Of a DNA stretch of 21,029 nucleotides, positions 8,431-17,528 are shown in pieces. Origin of the DNA: CALEUX01 sp037439945. Its GTDB lineage: Bacteria; Bacteroidota; Bacteroidia; Bacteroidales; Marinilabiliaceae. The stretch covers positions 1 to 21,029 of the forward strand of contig JBBIVA010000059.1 of assembly GCA_037439945.1 (NCBI GenBank). Direction: 5' to 3'. The notes under the pieces were generated by a model. The model was not told the origin of the DNA. It did no database searches and saw only the letters and a list, made by a program, of their open reading frames with translations. The stretch's first letter is position 1; each line of letters begins with the position of its first letter. Made by a program: the position numbers and the translations under genes.

Positions 8431-11319
8431 TCAAAACTTCTTAAAACTTGGCTGTGGGCCAAGGTAAGAAGGCTTTAACCCTCCGGTGTCAATAACTATT
8501 TTCTGAAGAACTAATCCCGGGGTAATCATATGAAATTTTAAAATATGGTTGCCGGGAGATGTAATATTATGAATAGTTTTGTGCTCAACAGCATTATTTG
8601 ATACAGCTTTCTCCCATGCCCTTAAAGATTCATCGGTATGAATATTTACCACTTGTGGGGTTTCATCATTAACAGAAACCCCATATTTTAATCCGTCGCC
8701 CTCAACATAATTGAGGGTTGGAGAAAAATAAGCATGAACTGTTATTTTTCCATTGGATGTAAAATGAACAGGATACTCAACCGATGCACCCTTACCCGGC
8801 TCCATTTTCTCAAAAACCAAATTGGAGGGCATAACTCCGCAACCCGTCCGTCCAATATCCGGCACTACCATCCAACTAATATTATTATAACTATTTGATT
8901 TGGCAAACTCGGATGCTTCAAAAGAAACGTATCCATTAGATTCAACAAAACCAGATATTGAAGCCTGTTCGTTTACAGAAGGGTTCCAAACATTTACCTT
9001 AATTATATAATTTTCATTACCGGCTTTAATTTTAACTAAACCATTTGATTTACCTACAGGAACTTTTTCCCAGTCTATTGTTACATATAGTTTTTCCTGA
9101 TCAATAACCATTCCCTTTGCAGATGAAATTTTCAACCATTTTTCAGAGGCTTTAGCCGAAAACTTAAAAGCTTTATTCCCTTTATTAAAAAGTTCAACGT
9201 AATAATTTTGCTTGTTAAATACATCAAATTGAGGAAGAGCATCATTTTGGGGTGAAAATACATCCTGACAACCCTCAACCATTAATCCGGGAGAAGAACC
9301 ATTAACTAATTCAATTTTTTTAGTTTTTGGAATAACATTAACTGGGGGCTGTTGCCAATATGTATATCCAATTCTTGTTTGAGACATTATGTGGTTCCAT
9401 TTCCCATTAGCCAGTGATGTATGAAAAAACCTGGTCATAATTGAATCCTTGTTATAATAAAACCTTACACTGTCGGCCAATTGATTGGTCATTGCCCTGC
9501 CCTGGCCGGCATAAAAATGGTTTTTGGCAGTTGCATGATAAAGGTTATAAATATTTGCACAAGCCTCGATAGGATATAATACCAATTGGTAATAGGCATC
9601 GTGGTACTCTTTGTTTAACCTGGAATATATTTGGGTTGCTTTTTTTGTAAGTGAATTGTATTCATCAGCAACACGCTGAAATTCTCGGTAATTAACCAGC
9701 GAAAAAGTATTCCAATCAAGTAATTCGGGTTTTCTTCTACTGTTTATTTTTCCATAATGTGCTATTAGTTTTGCAATTTCACCGGCATAATTTTCGCCAA
9801 ATTGTTGTTTTGACCACAATAAAGTATATTCTTCAACCTCATTTGGCCCAAACCTGTCGGGATCCCATGCCAGATCGAGAAAAAACTGTATTGGAAATTC
9901 CATGGGTTTAATGTCACCAACGTTTACTACCCATAATTTTTCAATGCCATTTTCGTAAGAAAGCTTCATTTGTTCCCAAATTTTTGGTAATGGATTAGTA
10001 TTAATCCATTTGTAATTTCTGGGACCGCCAACATAATCAAAATGGTAATACATACCGGTGCCACCCTTTCTCATTTTTTCTTTTGCACCCGGAACCCTTC
10101 GAATATTTCCCCAATTATCGTCGCAGTACAGCAACATAATATCGTCCGGCACACGCATCCCCATATCATAGTATTCCTGAACTTCTTTATAAAGGGCCCA
10201 AACCTGCTGGGTTTCAACAGCAGGTTTGCCTGTAACATTTTCAATAATGCCCCTTTGTACTTCAACAATTTTTGAAAGCACTTCTATATTCCTGTCCTTG
10301 CTCATTGGTTCATCACCATCGCCACGCATGCCAACAGTTACAATGCTTTCATTTTTTCCCATCCGCCGAATTCCTTCGCCCCAAAAATCTTTAAGAACAT
10401 CAGTATTGGTATTAAAATTCCATGGGCCTTTACCATACCGGCTCCATTCCACATGGGCACGCATCATAGGCTCGTGGTGTGAGGTGCTTAAAACAACTCC
10501 ATATTCATCGGCCAGGATGGGGCTTTTAGGATCATCATCATATATTGCCCTGCCCCACATTGCCGGCCATAAAAAATTACCTTTAAGGCGAAGAATTAAT
10601 TCAAACACATGAGCATAAAACTTTGAATTAAAGCCTCCAAAATTTTCAAAGGCCCACCCTGTTAACGCTGGGGCTTCATCATTTATAAAAATGCCCCGGT
10701 ACTGAACTTTGGGTTCGCCCAAATTATATCGTCCATGCTTAACATAAATTTCATTCTTGTTAATAACAGGAACATCGGCCCAATAGTACCATGGCGAAAT
10801 TCCCATTTGGGAAGAAAAATCAAACATACCAAATATGGTCCCCCTTTTATCACTTCCGGCAATTACAAGTCCTTTTTTAATTCCCGGAAAAGGGTTGTCG
10901 ATAACTTGTATAAGTGAAACTTCCCATTTTCCCTTAACATCATCAATATTTATTTTACCAGATTCAACTAACTCATTAATGAGTTTACTTTTTCCTATTG
11001 TTCCGATAATAATTACATTACTGCCCGAAACTTTATTCTCAGTAATAATTTCCGGAATTACCCCGGTAACCAGTTTAATATCATCCTTCAGATGACCGGC
11101 AACCCGTAAAACACCTGCATGATCATCTTTATCAACCAAAATGGGTGATGCCTTACCATTTGAAAAAACTACAAATCCGTTTTTAGTTTCACTGAATGAA
11201 ACATAATTAATTGTTTTAAAAGTATTATCTGATAGGTTTGTGGATGTGGCTATAACATTATATAAAAAAGATATAACCAGAACCAAACTATACCTAATAT
11301 TACCAATTGTTTTATTCAT
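8431..11319 (-). CDS. GH115 xylan alpha-1,2-glucuronidase
   Basis: GH115 enzymes remove (4-O-methyl)glucuronic acid from internal as well as terminal xylose units of xylan, complementing the terminal-only GH67 in the same locus. The 962-residue length is typical. It starts at ATG 11319 with a hydrophobic leader (IRYSLVLVISFLYNVIA), which suggests export to the periplasm. Signatures in order are YRGIFINDEAPAL (about 207-219), WPAMWGRAIYDDDP, HHEPMMRAHVEWSRYGKGPW, TVGMRGDGDEPMS (about 328-340), LLYCDDNWGN (about 396-405) and LWVVNVGDIKPMEFP. Asp336, Glu379 and Asn402 have the spacing that I recall for essential residues of the Bacteroides ovatus GH115 structure; this needs an alignment. The C-terminal third (about 650-960) is beta-rich and probably includes the dimerisation and accessory domains of the family. 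It begins 362 bp after GH10, so it may have its own promoter, and leads the GH115-GH3-GH67 group. Confidence 0.95.
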   Translation of the reverse strand: MNKTIGNIRYSLVLVISFLYNVIATSTNLSDNTFKTINYVSFSETKNGFVVFSNGKASPILVDKDDHAGVLRVAGHLKDDIKLVTGVIPEIITENKVSGSNVIIIGTIGKSKLINELVESGKINIDDVKGKWEVSLIQVIDNPFPGIKKGLVIAGSDKRGTIFGMFDFSSQMGISPWYYWADVPVINKNEIYVKHGRYNLGEPKVQYRGIFINDEAPALTGWAFENFGGFNSKFYAHVFELILRLKGNFLWPAMWGRAIYDDDPKSPILADEYGVVLSTSHHEPMMRAHVEWSRYGKGPWNFNTNTDVLKDFWGEGIRRMGKNESIVTVGMRGDGDEPMSKDRNIEVLSKIVEVQRGIIENVTGKPAVETQQVWALYKEVQEYYDMGMRVPDDIMLLYCDDNWGNIRRVPGAKEKMRKGGTGMYYHFDYVGGPRNYKWINTNPLPKIWEQMKLSYENGIEKLWVVNVGDIKPMEFPIQFFLDLAWDPDRFGPNEVEEYTLLWSKQQFGENYAGEIAKLIAHYGKINSRRKPELLDWNTFSLVNYREFQRVADEYNSLTKKATQIYSRLNKEYHDAYYQLVLYPIEACANIYNLYHATAKNHFYAGQGRAMTNQLADSVRFYYNKDSIMTRFFHTSLANGKWNHIMSQTRIGYTYWQQPPVNVIPKTKKIELVNGSSPGLMVEGCQDVFSPQNDALPQFDVFNKQNYYVELFNKGNKAFKFSAKASEKWLKISSAKGMVIDQEKLYVTIDWEKVPVGKSNGLVKIKAGNENYIIKVNVWNPSVNEQASISGFVESNGYVSFEASEFAKSNSYNNISWMVVPDIGRTGCGVMPSNLVFEKMEPGKGASVEYPVHFTSNGKITVHAYFSPTLNYVEGDGLKYGVSVNDETPQVVNIHTDESLRAWEKAVSNNAVEHKTIHNITSPGNHILKFHMITPGLVLQKIVIDTGGLKPSYLGPQPSFKKF

Positions 11320-11681
11320 CTGTGTATATTTTGTTTTAATTTATCAGATGGAATGTCCACGATGTTGAAAATTTAATAATTTAGTTTGGTGGCTGCCAGT
11401 CATGGACATTTCATGTTTCAAAATTTTTCATTTACCTTGTATGTTAAAGACTCTGTAATTTTCTTTATAAAAAAAAATTATGGATTTCACTACCTACCTT
11501 TCAAATTAAATTGCAAATAATTAATATTCTTCAACCTCGGCCATTTTAATACTTAAATGATTAAGCGCTAACAAATTAAAATATACTAAAACAAAAGGTA
11601 GATTATGTTTTAAATGAGGTAACCTCAATAAAATAACTAAATGGTATCCATCTAAATAATTAACTAACAACTATTAAAAGG
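11320..11681. other. Gene-free spacer between GH10 and GH115
   Basis: No gene is visible in these 362 bp. It should carry the GH10 3' flank and possibly a promoter for the GH115-GH3-GH67 group. Two small symmetric sites are present: TGAGGT-A-ACCTCA (11615-11627) and AATGTCCA/TGGACATT (11352-11359 and 11403-11410). On the minus strand TACCTTTTG (11600 down to 11592) resembles the Bacteroidota -7 box TAnnTTTG but is off by one base, and no matching -33 box is found. None of these is firm. Confidence 0.4.
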
Positions 11682-12794
11682 TTAAAAATCTATAATGGCA
11701 AAATAAGCTTTCTTAGGATTAAATGATGTATCGAAAAGAAAAGGGTAATTCTTCCTGCCTATTACAGGATGATTGTCTAACCAGGTTTTATTGTCGGCCA
11801 ATCCCCAAAAAGTCACATTTGTTATATTACTTTTATAGGACCTAAAAAGTTTAAAAAAACGTGCATAAGCTATCATTTGCTTATCTGCCAGTTCTTGTGT
11901 ATAGGATGATTGAACATCAGAAGAACTTGGATAAACAGAAACATCCAATTCTGTAATATGTAATTCAATCCCAAGTGACTTATATTTATCAAATGCAGCA
12001 ATTATAAGTTCGTTACTTGGTGCATCAACATTCCAGTGTCCCTGTAAGCCCATGCCATCTACCAAATTTTCATCCTTGAGTTTTTTTAAAAGGGTAAATA
12101 TTTTATCCCTTTTTGTTGCATTTGTTTCAGCATAATCGTTGTAAAATAATTTGGCGTTCGGATCAACCTGGCGTGCAGTACGAAATGCTTCCAATATAAA
12201 GTCTTCACCACATATATTTTGCCATTTGGAATCGGTCCTGTAAAAATCATTAAAGTTATCACTGATTGCTTCATTAACTACATCCCATGCATAAACTTTA
12301 CCTTTATACCGGGTCATTACCTCGGTAATATGTTTTCTCATTCTTTGAAGCACCAATGTTTTTGAAGCAGTTACTCCATTGTCGAGAAATATCCAATTGG
12401 GAGCCTGATTGTGCCATACTAAAGTATGCCCTCTCACTTTCATTCCGTTTTCCTGCGCAAAATTGACAATTTTATCAGCGTTTGCCCAGTTAAAATTTCC
12501 CTCGGTAGGTTGCAAAGAAGACCATTTCATAACATTTTCAGCAGTCAGGCTATTAAAATGCCGTTTTATAAAAGTAACTTCCCGAATATTATCGAGTGAC
12601 TGAGGTTCAATAGCTGCGCCAATATTAAAATAGATGTTATGTGGATAATAGTCTTTTAACCCTTCAGGAACTAAATTATATTGTTCAATGTTTTTGGGGC
12701 GAACCTGTTTATCAGCTATTTCCGGTTCATTACCTTCATCACTTCCACACCCAAAAATTCCTAATAAAAGGAAAATTATAAATACAATTCTCAT
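11682..12794 (-). CDS. GH10 endo-1,4-beta-xylanase, lipoprotein
   Basis: This is a single-domain family 10 xylanase of 370 residues that cuts the xylan backbone. The leader MRIVFIIFLLLGIFGC ends in a probable lipobox with Cys16 (Phe at -2 is not ideal), followed by the acidic run SDEGNEPE, which resembles the acidic lipoprotein surface-export signals of Bacteroidota. The catalytic domain spans about 38-370. It shows HTLVWH (123-128), the acid/base Glu175 in WDVVNEA and the nucleophile Glu282 in ELHITELDV, plus GLQGHWNVD and WGLADNKTW near the end. The domain is complete and carries no binding module, so substrate capture probably relies on the neighbouring surface binding proteins. The gene lies 83 bp after the four-TIG protein, across a strong terminator hairpin. 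It is probably the only surface-exposed enzyme of the locus. Confidence 0.96.
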   Translation of the reverse strand: MRIVFIIFLLLGIFGCGSDEGNEPEIADKQVRPKNIEQYNLVPEGLKDYYPHNIYFNIGAAIEPQSLDNIREVTFIKRHFNSLTAENVMKWSSLQPTEGNFNWANADKIVNFAQENGMKVRGHTLVWHNQAPNWIFLDNGVTASKTLVLQRMRKHITEVMTRYKGKVYAWDVVNEAISDNFNDFYRTDSKWQNICGEDFILEAFRTARQVDPNAKLFYNDYAETNATKRDKIFTLLKKLKDENLVDGMGLQGHWNVDAPSNELIIAAFDKYKSLGIELHITELDVSVYPSSSDVQSSYTQELADKQMIAYARFFKLFRSYKSNITNVTFWGLADNKTWLDNHPVIGRKNYPFLFDTSFNPKKAYFAIIDF

Positions 12795-12814
12795 TATATA
12801 TTAATTTATTATAG

Positions 12815-12865
12815 CAAAAAAATCATATAAAATAAGTCCGTGAGAAAAATAATCTCACGGACTTA
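12815..12865 (-). terminator. Strong intrinsic terminator or attenuator between binding-protein genes and GH10
   Basis: TAAGTCCGTGAGA (12833-12845) and TCTCACGGACTTA (12853-12865) form a perfect 13-bp stem around a 7-nt loop. In the direction of transcription the stem is followed by a T-rich stretch ending in TTTTTTT at about 12822-12816. It begins 13 bp after the stop codon of the four-TIG gene and lies about 40 bp before the GH10 start. It could reduce expression of the enzyme genes relative to susCD and the binding proteins, or protect the 3' end of the upstream mRNA. Confidence 0.88.
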
Positions 12866-12877
12866 AACATAATGCAA

Positions 12878-14656
12878 TTAATTAATTACAAACTTAACAT
12901 TATCAAAGTTTACAATCATTTCTTCGCCCGCTCTTGCCGTATGAGTTGAACCATAGGCATCCTGAAACATTACACAAATAATCCGACAATTATTTGGTGC
13001 AAATTTTCTGGATGAAACAGCAGGGACTTGCGTATTATACATAAAAGAATCGTTACCAACCCTGGTTAAGTTAGTATTAACAACCACAGTTTGCCATACT
13101 CCGGGGCCTTCATATTTTAATTTAATAAGTTCTGAATAATATCCATAACCACCGCCTGCTGGTTGGTCAGCATTAAAGAAAAGCATCTTTAAAGTAATAT
13201 TATTTTGGGCATCAAGTAAAACTGCAGGATAAGCATCAAAAGAGATGTCAAATTCGAAAGTCACTCCAACTGAATTGTCAGTATATAAAAGGAACCTGTC
13301 AGGAGCAGGATTTGCTGAACCTCCCTGGTCACCACGGAAATACATCCTTGGACTTGCATCAGCAGTTCTAAAAGTTGTATTCCACCTGCGATATTGACCT
13401 CTTGCGCCCCCACTGTTAACAATTGATTTAACTGCTGTACCAAAATCAATAAACTGCTCACTATTGCTTGCGCCTGAATACATTGGTTCATTAAACAAAC
13501 GAACCGGGGTGTACATGTTATCGTAATCTGCCAGCCAAAAAGTACCTGTTATATAAAATGTTTTCTCACTAACAACTGTACCGTTAGCTGATGTTAAATT
13601 TATTTTTCCGGTAGCACCCAAATTTGCCAAAGTAAAAATAATATTTGTGGCTGATTGAGTAACAATAGTTGCAGTACTTGTACCTACCCTAACACCAGTA
13701 ACCAAATCCAACTTAGTACCATTAATTGTAAATATCCTCACCCCAGAGGTTAATTGTTGACCCTTTTCAGGTGAAAAATTAGATATTACGGGAAGATTAA
13801 CCTGAAAATTACCAGAACTTTCAACAGTTCCATCAGTAACTCCTAAAATAATTTTTCCGGTAACAGCTCCCACCGGAACGATAGCTTTAAGTTCAGTTTC
13901 AGAAACTGATGTAAAGGTAGCATCTATAGTTCCAAATTTTACCGAAGTAATTTGGTTCATCATGGTACCAGTTATAGTTAATTCCTGGCCAATATTAATA
14001 GCTGAAATAGATGGGGCAATTGAGCTAATAACAGGTAACTCAAGCGAAAGTTGTGTAGCACTTTTTGATTCAGCTTCGCGTACCAGGCCATAAGAAGTTG
14101 TATAATTATAAATTAATCTTATTAAACCTGTTTTGAGCCCAACCGGAGTAGTAATTTTTATCTCGGCTGCTGATTTAGATTTTATTGTGGCTTCCACATC
14201 ACCAATAAAAACTTTTGTTACCTTATCAAGGAGGCTACCTGTAATTGTTACCTCTTTACCACTTCCAACAACAGCCGGTGAAAAACTCATGATTGAAGGA
14301 ATGGGCGTTGCGTCAACAATAAAATCACGAGTAGAGATTACAGCTACCCCGTCACTAACCAGTTTTATTTTCCCGGAAATAGCTCCAATAGGTACAGTGA
14401 AAATAATTTTTGTATCAGTTTTTGATGTAATTGTACCTGCAACTACACCAATTGAAACCTGATCAACTGTTGTTAGCCCCTTACCTTCAACTGCTACCTG
14501 GGTACCTTCGTAGCCATGGGAAGGGGTAAAGGTAAATGGAGCATTTTCCGGTTCCGGATCTGTGGATAATTCCGCACTCTCTTTACAGCCTGTAAAAATA
14601 ACCGCTGCCAGAAAAGCCGTAAATGCAAATTTGCTTATATAATTCAATGTTTTCAT
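12878..14656 (-). CDS. Surface glycan-binding lipoprotein with four TIG/IPT domains
   Basis: This is a SusE/SGBP-position protein expected to bind xylan at the cell surface next to SusCD. The 592 residues start with a lipoprotein leader ending at Cys24 (IFTGC), followed by KESAEL. Four immunoglobulin-like TIG/IPT repeats follow at about 38-114, 117-208, 209-287 and 288-370; each carries the pattern of a GxxVTITG-like strand, then a VxxVxxG strand, and ends in PxGxxxGxI. The second repeat has an insertion rich in Tyr and Ser around 184-203. The C-terminal domain (about 371-592) is rich in Trp, Tyr and Phe (WLADYDN, QYRRWNTTF, FNADQPAGGGYGYYSE) and is the likely glycan-binding part, similar in arrangement to SGBP-B proteins of other hemicellulose loci. 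The TIG chain would act as a spacer. The gene starts 15 bp after the two-TIG gene, so they share a transcript. No enzymatic motif is visible; ligand is inferred from context. Confidence 0.88.
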   Translation of the reverse strand: MKTLNYISKFAFTAFLAAVIFTGCKESAELSTDPEPENAPFTFTPSHGYEGTQVAVEGKGLTTVDQVSIGVVAGTITSKTDTKIIFTVPIGAISGKIKLVSDGVAVISTRDFIVDATPIPSIMSFSPAVVGSGKEVTITGSLLDKVTKVFIGDVEATIKSKSAAEIKITTPVGLKTGLIRLIYNYTTSYGLVREAESKSATQLSLELPVISSIAPSISAINIGQELTITGTMMNQITSVKFGTIDATFTSVSETELKAIVPVGAVTGKIILGVTDGTVESSGNFQVNLPVISNFSPEKGQQLTSGVRIFTINGTKLDLVTGVRVGTSTATIVTQSATNIIFTLANLGATGKINLTSANGTVVSEKTFYITGTFWLADYDNMYTPVRLFNEPMYSGASNSEQFIDFGTAVKSIVNSGGARGQYRRWNTTFRTADASPRMYFRGDQGGSANPAPDRFLLYTDNSVGVTFEFDISFDAYPAVLLDAQNNITLKMLFFNADQPAGGGYGYYSELIKLKYEGPGVWQTVVVNTNLTRVGNDSFMYNTQVPAVSSRKFAPNNCRIICVMFQDAYGSTHTARAGEEMIVNFDNVKFVIN

Positions 14657-14671
14657 AAATCTTTACATTAG

Positions 14672-15781
14672 TTATTGTGAAACAATAAACTTCACATTAT
14701 CAATTGACACTGACTCACCAAAGTTAGCAGCAGCAGTTGTGGCCGGCGGCTGGATTTTAATGGCGGTAATGGTATTAAAGCCTGCAGCAAAAGCCGGTCC
14801 GTTATTACCGTAACCTTCCAACAAGGAGGTAAGGGGCATGACAATAGTTTGCCAATCTACAGTAACAGGCCTGGTAAGACCATAAACATTAGCAGGGTTT
14901 TGGATCATTAAACTCACGTTCATTGCTTTGGTCGCCCTAATATCAAGTGACAGGGATATTTTAGAAATATCAAGCGCTGAAGGCAAACCGGACATATAAA
15001 TATCAAAATTACCTCCCCAGCTGGTTGACCTATCAACAAGAGGCAACCTGAGGAATTTTCCCCTTAGGTAATCACCGGTTTCTTCAACAGGAGGATTAAT
15101 GTTTCCATTATTACTTGTTGACGTGAAATACTGCCTTGTACCATCAAAATCATTTATCATTATTTCCTGGCCCAAAGCAAATTGTCTCGGGCTTAATGAT
15201 TCACCACCTGCTTTTGAAATAATCTTAATATTACCACCTGTAGAACCTGGAGGAACTGTAAATCTGAATTCCAAGTCGCTTATTAGGGTTACAGTAGAAG
15301 TGACTTCATTACTTCCAATAAAAACCTTGTCGTATTTATACAACTCACGCCCCAAAACACGTACTATAGTACCGGGCTGACCGGCTGCCGGTATAAAATG
15401 AAGAATTACCGGAGGTGACTGAATACTGAGTGCGCGTTGAGCAAGTCCATTACCTGAAAATAATATATTCACGGTAATAACATCTCCCAAAGGGGTGTTA
15501 AGGGGGATATTAACTTTAAGTTCAGTTTTTGTAGCAACAAAGCTAATAGGAGTATTTTCATTGTTGAACATGATTTTATACACTTTATCCAGGTTTGTAC
15601 CTGTAAAGGTTACAACATCACCGGGTTCAGCAAGGCTTTTATCAACCTCCACGATATTTTTATTCATGTCGGTAATGCCTATAGTGATAGCATCTTCATC
15701 CCCGCATGCCGATAAAAAGAAAAGGGACAAACAGGGAACTATCAACAATTTTGTTATTATATTCAATTTTTTCATATTCAT
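14672..15781 (-). CDS. Surface glycan-binding lipoprotein with two TIG/IPT domains
   Basis: This second SGBP-like protein has 369 residues. ATG 15781 (MNMKKLN) starts 6 bp after the susD stop; an ATG two codons inside is equally possible. A clear lipobox LSAC puts the lipid on about Cys26, followed by GDEDA, an acidic stretch consistent with surface export. TIG/IPT-like domains lie at about 43-120 and 123-203. The C-terminal part (about 205-369, beginning INDFDGTRQYF) looks like a beta-sandwich carbohydrate-binding domain and ends in VSIDNVKFIVSQ. The neighbouring four-TIG protein ends in the similar VNFDNVKFVIN, which suggests related terminal domains. Its likely job is to hold xylan or oligosaccharide close to SusCD. 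There is no catalytic signature. Ligand and fold are inferred from gene position and pattern only. Confidence 0.85.
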   Translation of the reverse strand: MNMKKLNIITKLLIVPCLSLFFLSACGDEDAITIGITDMNKNIVEVDKSLAEPGDVVTFTGTNLDKVYKIMFNNENTPISFVATKTELKVNIPLNTPLGDVITVNILFSGNGLAQRALSIQSPPVILHFIPAAGQPGTIVRVLGRELYKYDKVFIGSNEVTSTVTLISDLEFRFTVPPGSTGGNIKIISKAGGESLSPRQFALGQEIMINDFDGTRQYFTSTSNNGNINPPVEETGDYLRGKFLRLPLVDRSTSWGGNFDIYMSGLPSALDISKISLSLDIRATKAMNVSLMIQNPANVYGLTRPVTVDWQTIVMPLTSLLEGYGNNGPAFAAGFNTITAIKIQPPATTAAANFGESVSIDNVKFIVSQ

Positions 15782-15787
15782 TCTTGG

Positions 15788-17515
15788 TTAATTATATCCG
15801 GGATTATTTGGAAACAAAACAGTGGTAAAATCAGTTTGGCTTTTTGGAATTGGGCGAAGAACGTGAAAGTTCTGAATATTCTTACCCTGAAAATCCCATT
15901 GTGTATCCCTTAAACGCTGAAGGAGCATAACATGATTTGGATCGTCGCTTGTCCTTGTCCTCACAAGGTCCCACCAACGCATGTACTCACCAGCCAATTC
16001 ACGGCTACGCTCATCCAAAATGAAATTAATACCTTGTATTTTATCAGTCATTGAAGGGGTCCGGGCCTCTATCCTGCTCACTGCCAACGCATTTTGGCCA
16101 TCTGTACGACTGGGGCTAAATGCAGCACGGGCACGTACAATATTTAATAACCGTCTTGATTCAGCAGCATTATTAAGATACATAGCAGCTTCAGCAGCAA
16201 TTAAATAAGTTTCAGCGAACCTATGAACAATAAACGGACGTACAGAAGCATCGGCCACCGTTGGACGATCAATATCATTGTATTTATTTAATGATGGGAA
16301 AATTGACAATGTTTGACCACCATTACCGAAATATTGGGAAGGCGGGAAAATTCGAAGCGCTTTCATATTACGGTTAAAATTTTCTGTACCGGGCAACCAT
16401 ATGGCAGTATCACCAACTGCAAATGCTGAATTACCGATTGTTGCTGCATCATTAATTATCCAGGTTGTTTGAAAGGTATTGTTATATCTGGTATCATCAA
16501 CTCTTTCCTCAAAAACTTTATTTAACAGGAAATTTGTTGGCCGTACCCTGTGCCATGGCCTACCATAATAAAAGCCTGTTGACCTGACTAATCCCCCTGC
16601 GATAACGTTGTAGTTTGGGCGGAAAAAGAAACTACTGCGGTTATTCTTATTACCATTCCTGTTAGGATCCAAATCATTATATATAGGATCTGTGTTACGT
16701 TGAACAGTAAAAATAATTTCGGAACTACTTTCATTTCGTGGATAATGAACATCAAAGAAATTCTTTAATAATTCCAATCCATACAATCCCTTATTGTTAA
16801 CAAGTTGCATAGCGTTATCATAAGCCATTTGATAATCGGTAGAAACGCGTGCCTCAAGATTAGTTGCACGGGTAAGATATACCTTTGCCAATAAGTGGTA
16901 GGCAGCAGCTGCTGTAACCCTACCTGCCTGAGATGCTCTATTAGGTAAATCTAGTTTAGCTTTTTCCAGGTCATCAATAATAGCTGCATAAACCTCCCCA
17001 ACTGGATTACGTACAGCAACAGTGGAGGGTTTTGAGATAAAATCAAGACTTAGAGGTAATGCCCCATAAGTTTGAACAAGGATAAAATACCATGTAGCGC
17101 GAATATATTTGGCTTCAGCTATTAACCTTTTATATTCAGACTCTGTCATACCTGACCCTGCAGCATATTTAATAACAGCATTAGCTGTATTAATACCTGT
17201 GTAACCCCAATCCCAGGTATTGGCTAATAAACCTTCATCGCGAAGCCCTGATCCGTATTCGTTGATAATCCGGTTACCATCGGGTCCTCTTTGCCATTCG
17301 TCAGTCCCTGCACAGGTAACGCTTAAACCTCCCTCACCACCGTAAAAATAGCGGAGATCAGAATATGCCGAGTAAAGAGCAGACCGTACTCCTTCAGGAG
17401 ATTCAAGGAACTTAGCTGTAAGTAATGATTTAGGTTCCTCCTCCAATATATCGTTGCACGAGGCCAAACCCAAAAAGATAAATGCCAGTGCAATATTTAG
17501 AAACTTGTTTTTCAT
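15788..17515 (-). CDS. susD: SusD/RagB-family outer-membrane lipoprotein
   Basis: SusD proteins form the lid on the SusC transporter and bind the incoming glycan. I choose ATG 17515 (MKNKFLNIALAFIFLG), which leads directly to the lipobox LASC and CNDILEEEP, a typical SusD mature start; the in-frame TTG at 17524 would add only MKT. The product has 575 residues, normal for the family. The N-terminal SusD-like region includes SPEGVRSALYSAYSDLRYFYGG, WDWGYTGINTANAVI and YIRATWYFILVQTYGALPL. The C-terminal region includes PFIVHRFAETYLIAAEAAMYL, RRLLNIVRARA, FILDERSRELAGEYMRWWDLVRT and the ending LRPIPKSQ...NPGYN. It begins 13 bp after the susC stop, so the two are cotranscribed. Substrate is inferred as xylo-oligosaccharide from the enzymes nearby. 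Confidence 0.97.
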   Translation of the reverse strand: MKNKFLNIALAFIFLGLASCNDILEEEPKSLLTAKFLESPEGVRSALYSAYSDLRYFYGGEGGLSVTCAGTDEWQRGPDGNRIINEYGSGLRDEGLLANTWDWGYTGINTANAVIKYAAGSGMTESEYKRLIAEAKYIRATWYFILVQTYGALPLSLDFISKPSTVAVRNPVGEVYAAIIDDLEKAKLDLPNRASQAGRVTAAAAYHLLAKVYLTRATNLEARVSTDYQMAYDNAMQLVNNKGLYGLELLKNFFDVHYPRNESSSEIIFTVQRNTDPIYNDLDPNRNGNKNNRSSFFFRPNYNVIAGGLVRSTGFYYGRPWHRVRPTNFLLNKVFEERVDDTRYNNTFQTTWIINDAATIGNSAFAVGDTAIWLPGTENFNRNMKALRIFPPSQYFGNGGQTLSIFPSLNKYNDIDRPTVADASVRPFIVHRFAETYLIAAEAAMYLNNAAESRRLLNIVRARAAFSPSRTDGQNALAVSRIEARTPSMTDKIQGINFILDERSRELAGEYMRWWDLVRTRTSDDPNHVMLLQRLRDTQWDFQGKNIQNFHVLRPIPKSQTDFTTVLFPNNPGYN

Positions 17516-17528
17516 TGTTTTCAAAGAT

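Noticed and set aside
10226..10612. Plus-strand open frame of 128 codons opposite the GH115 gene
   Set aside because: It lies entirely within the GH115 coding region, whose motifs are intact on the other strand; the translation has no recognisable domain and looks like a shadow frame.
11615..11627. Palindrome TGAGGTAACCTCA between GH10 and GH115 as an operator or terminator
   Set aside because: A 6+6 palindrome is expected several times by chance in 21 kb, the one-base spacer does not form a usable hairpin loop, and no second copy is seen in the window.
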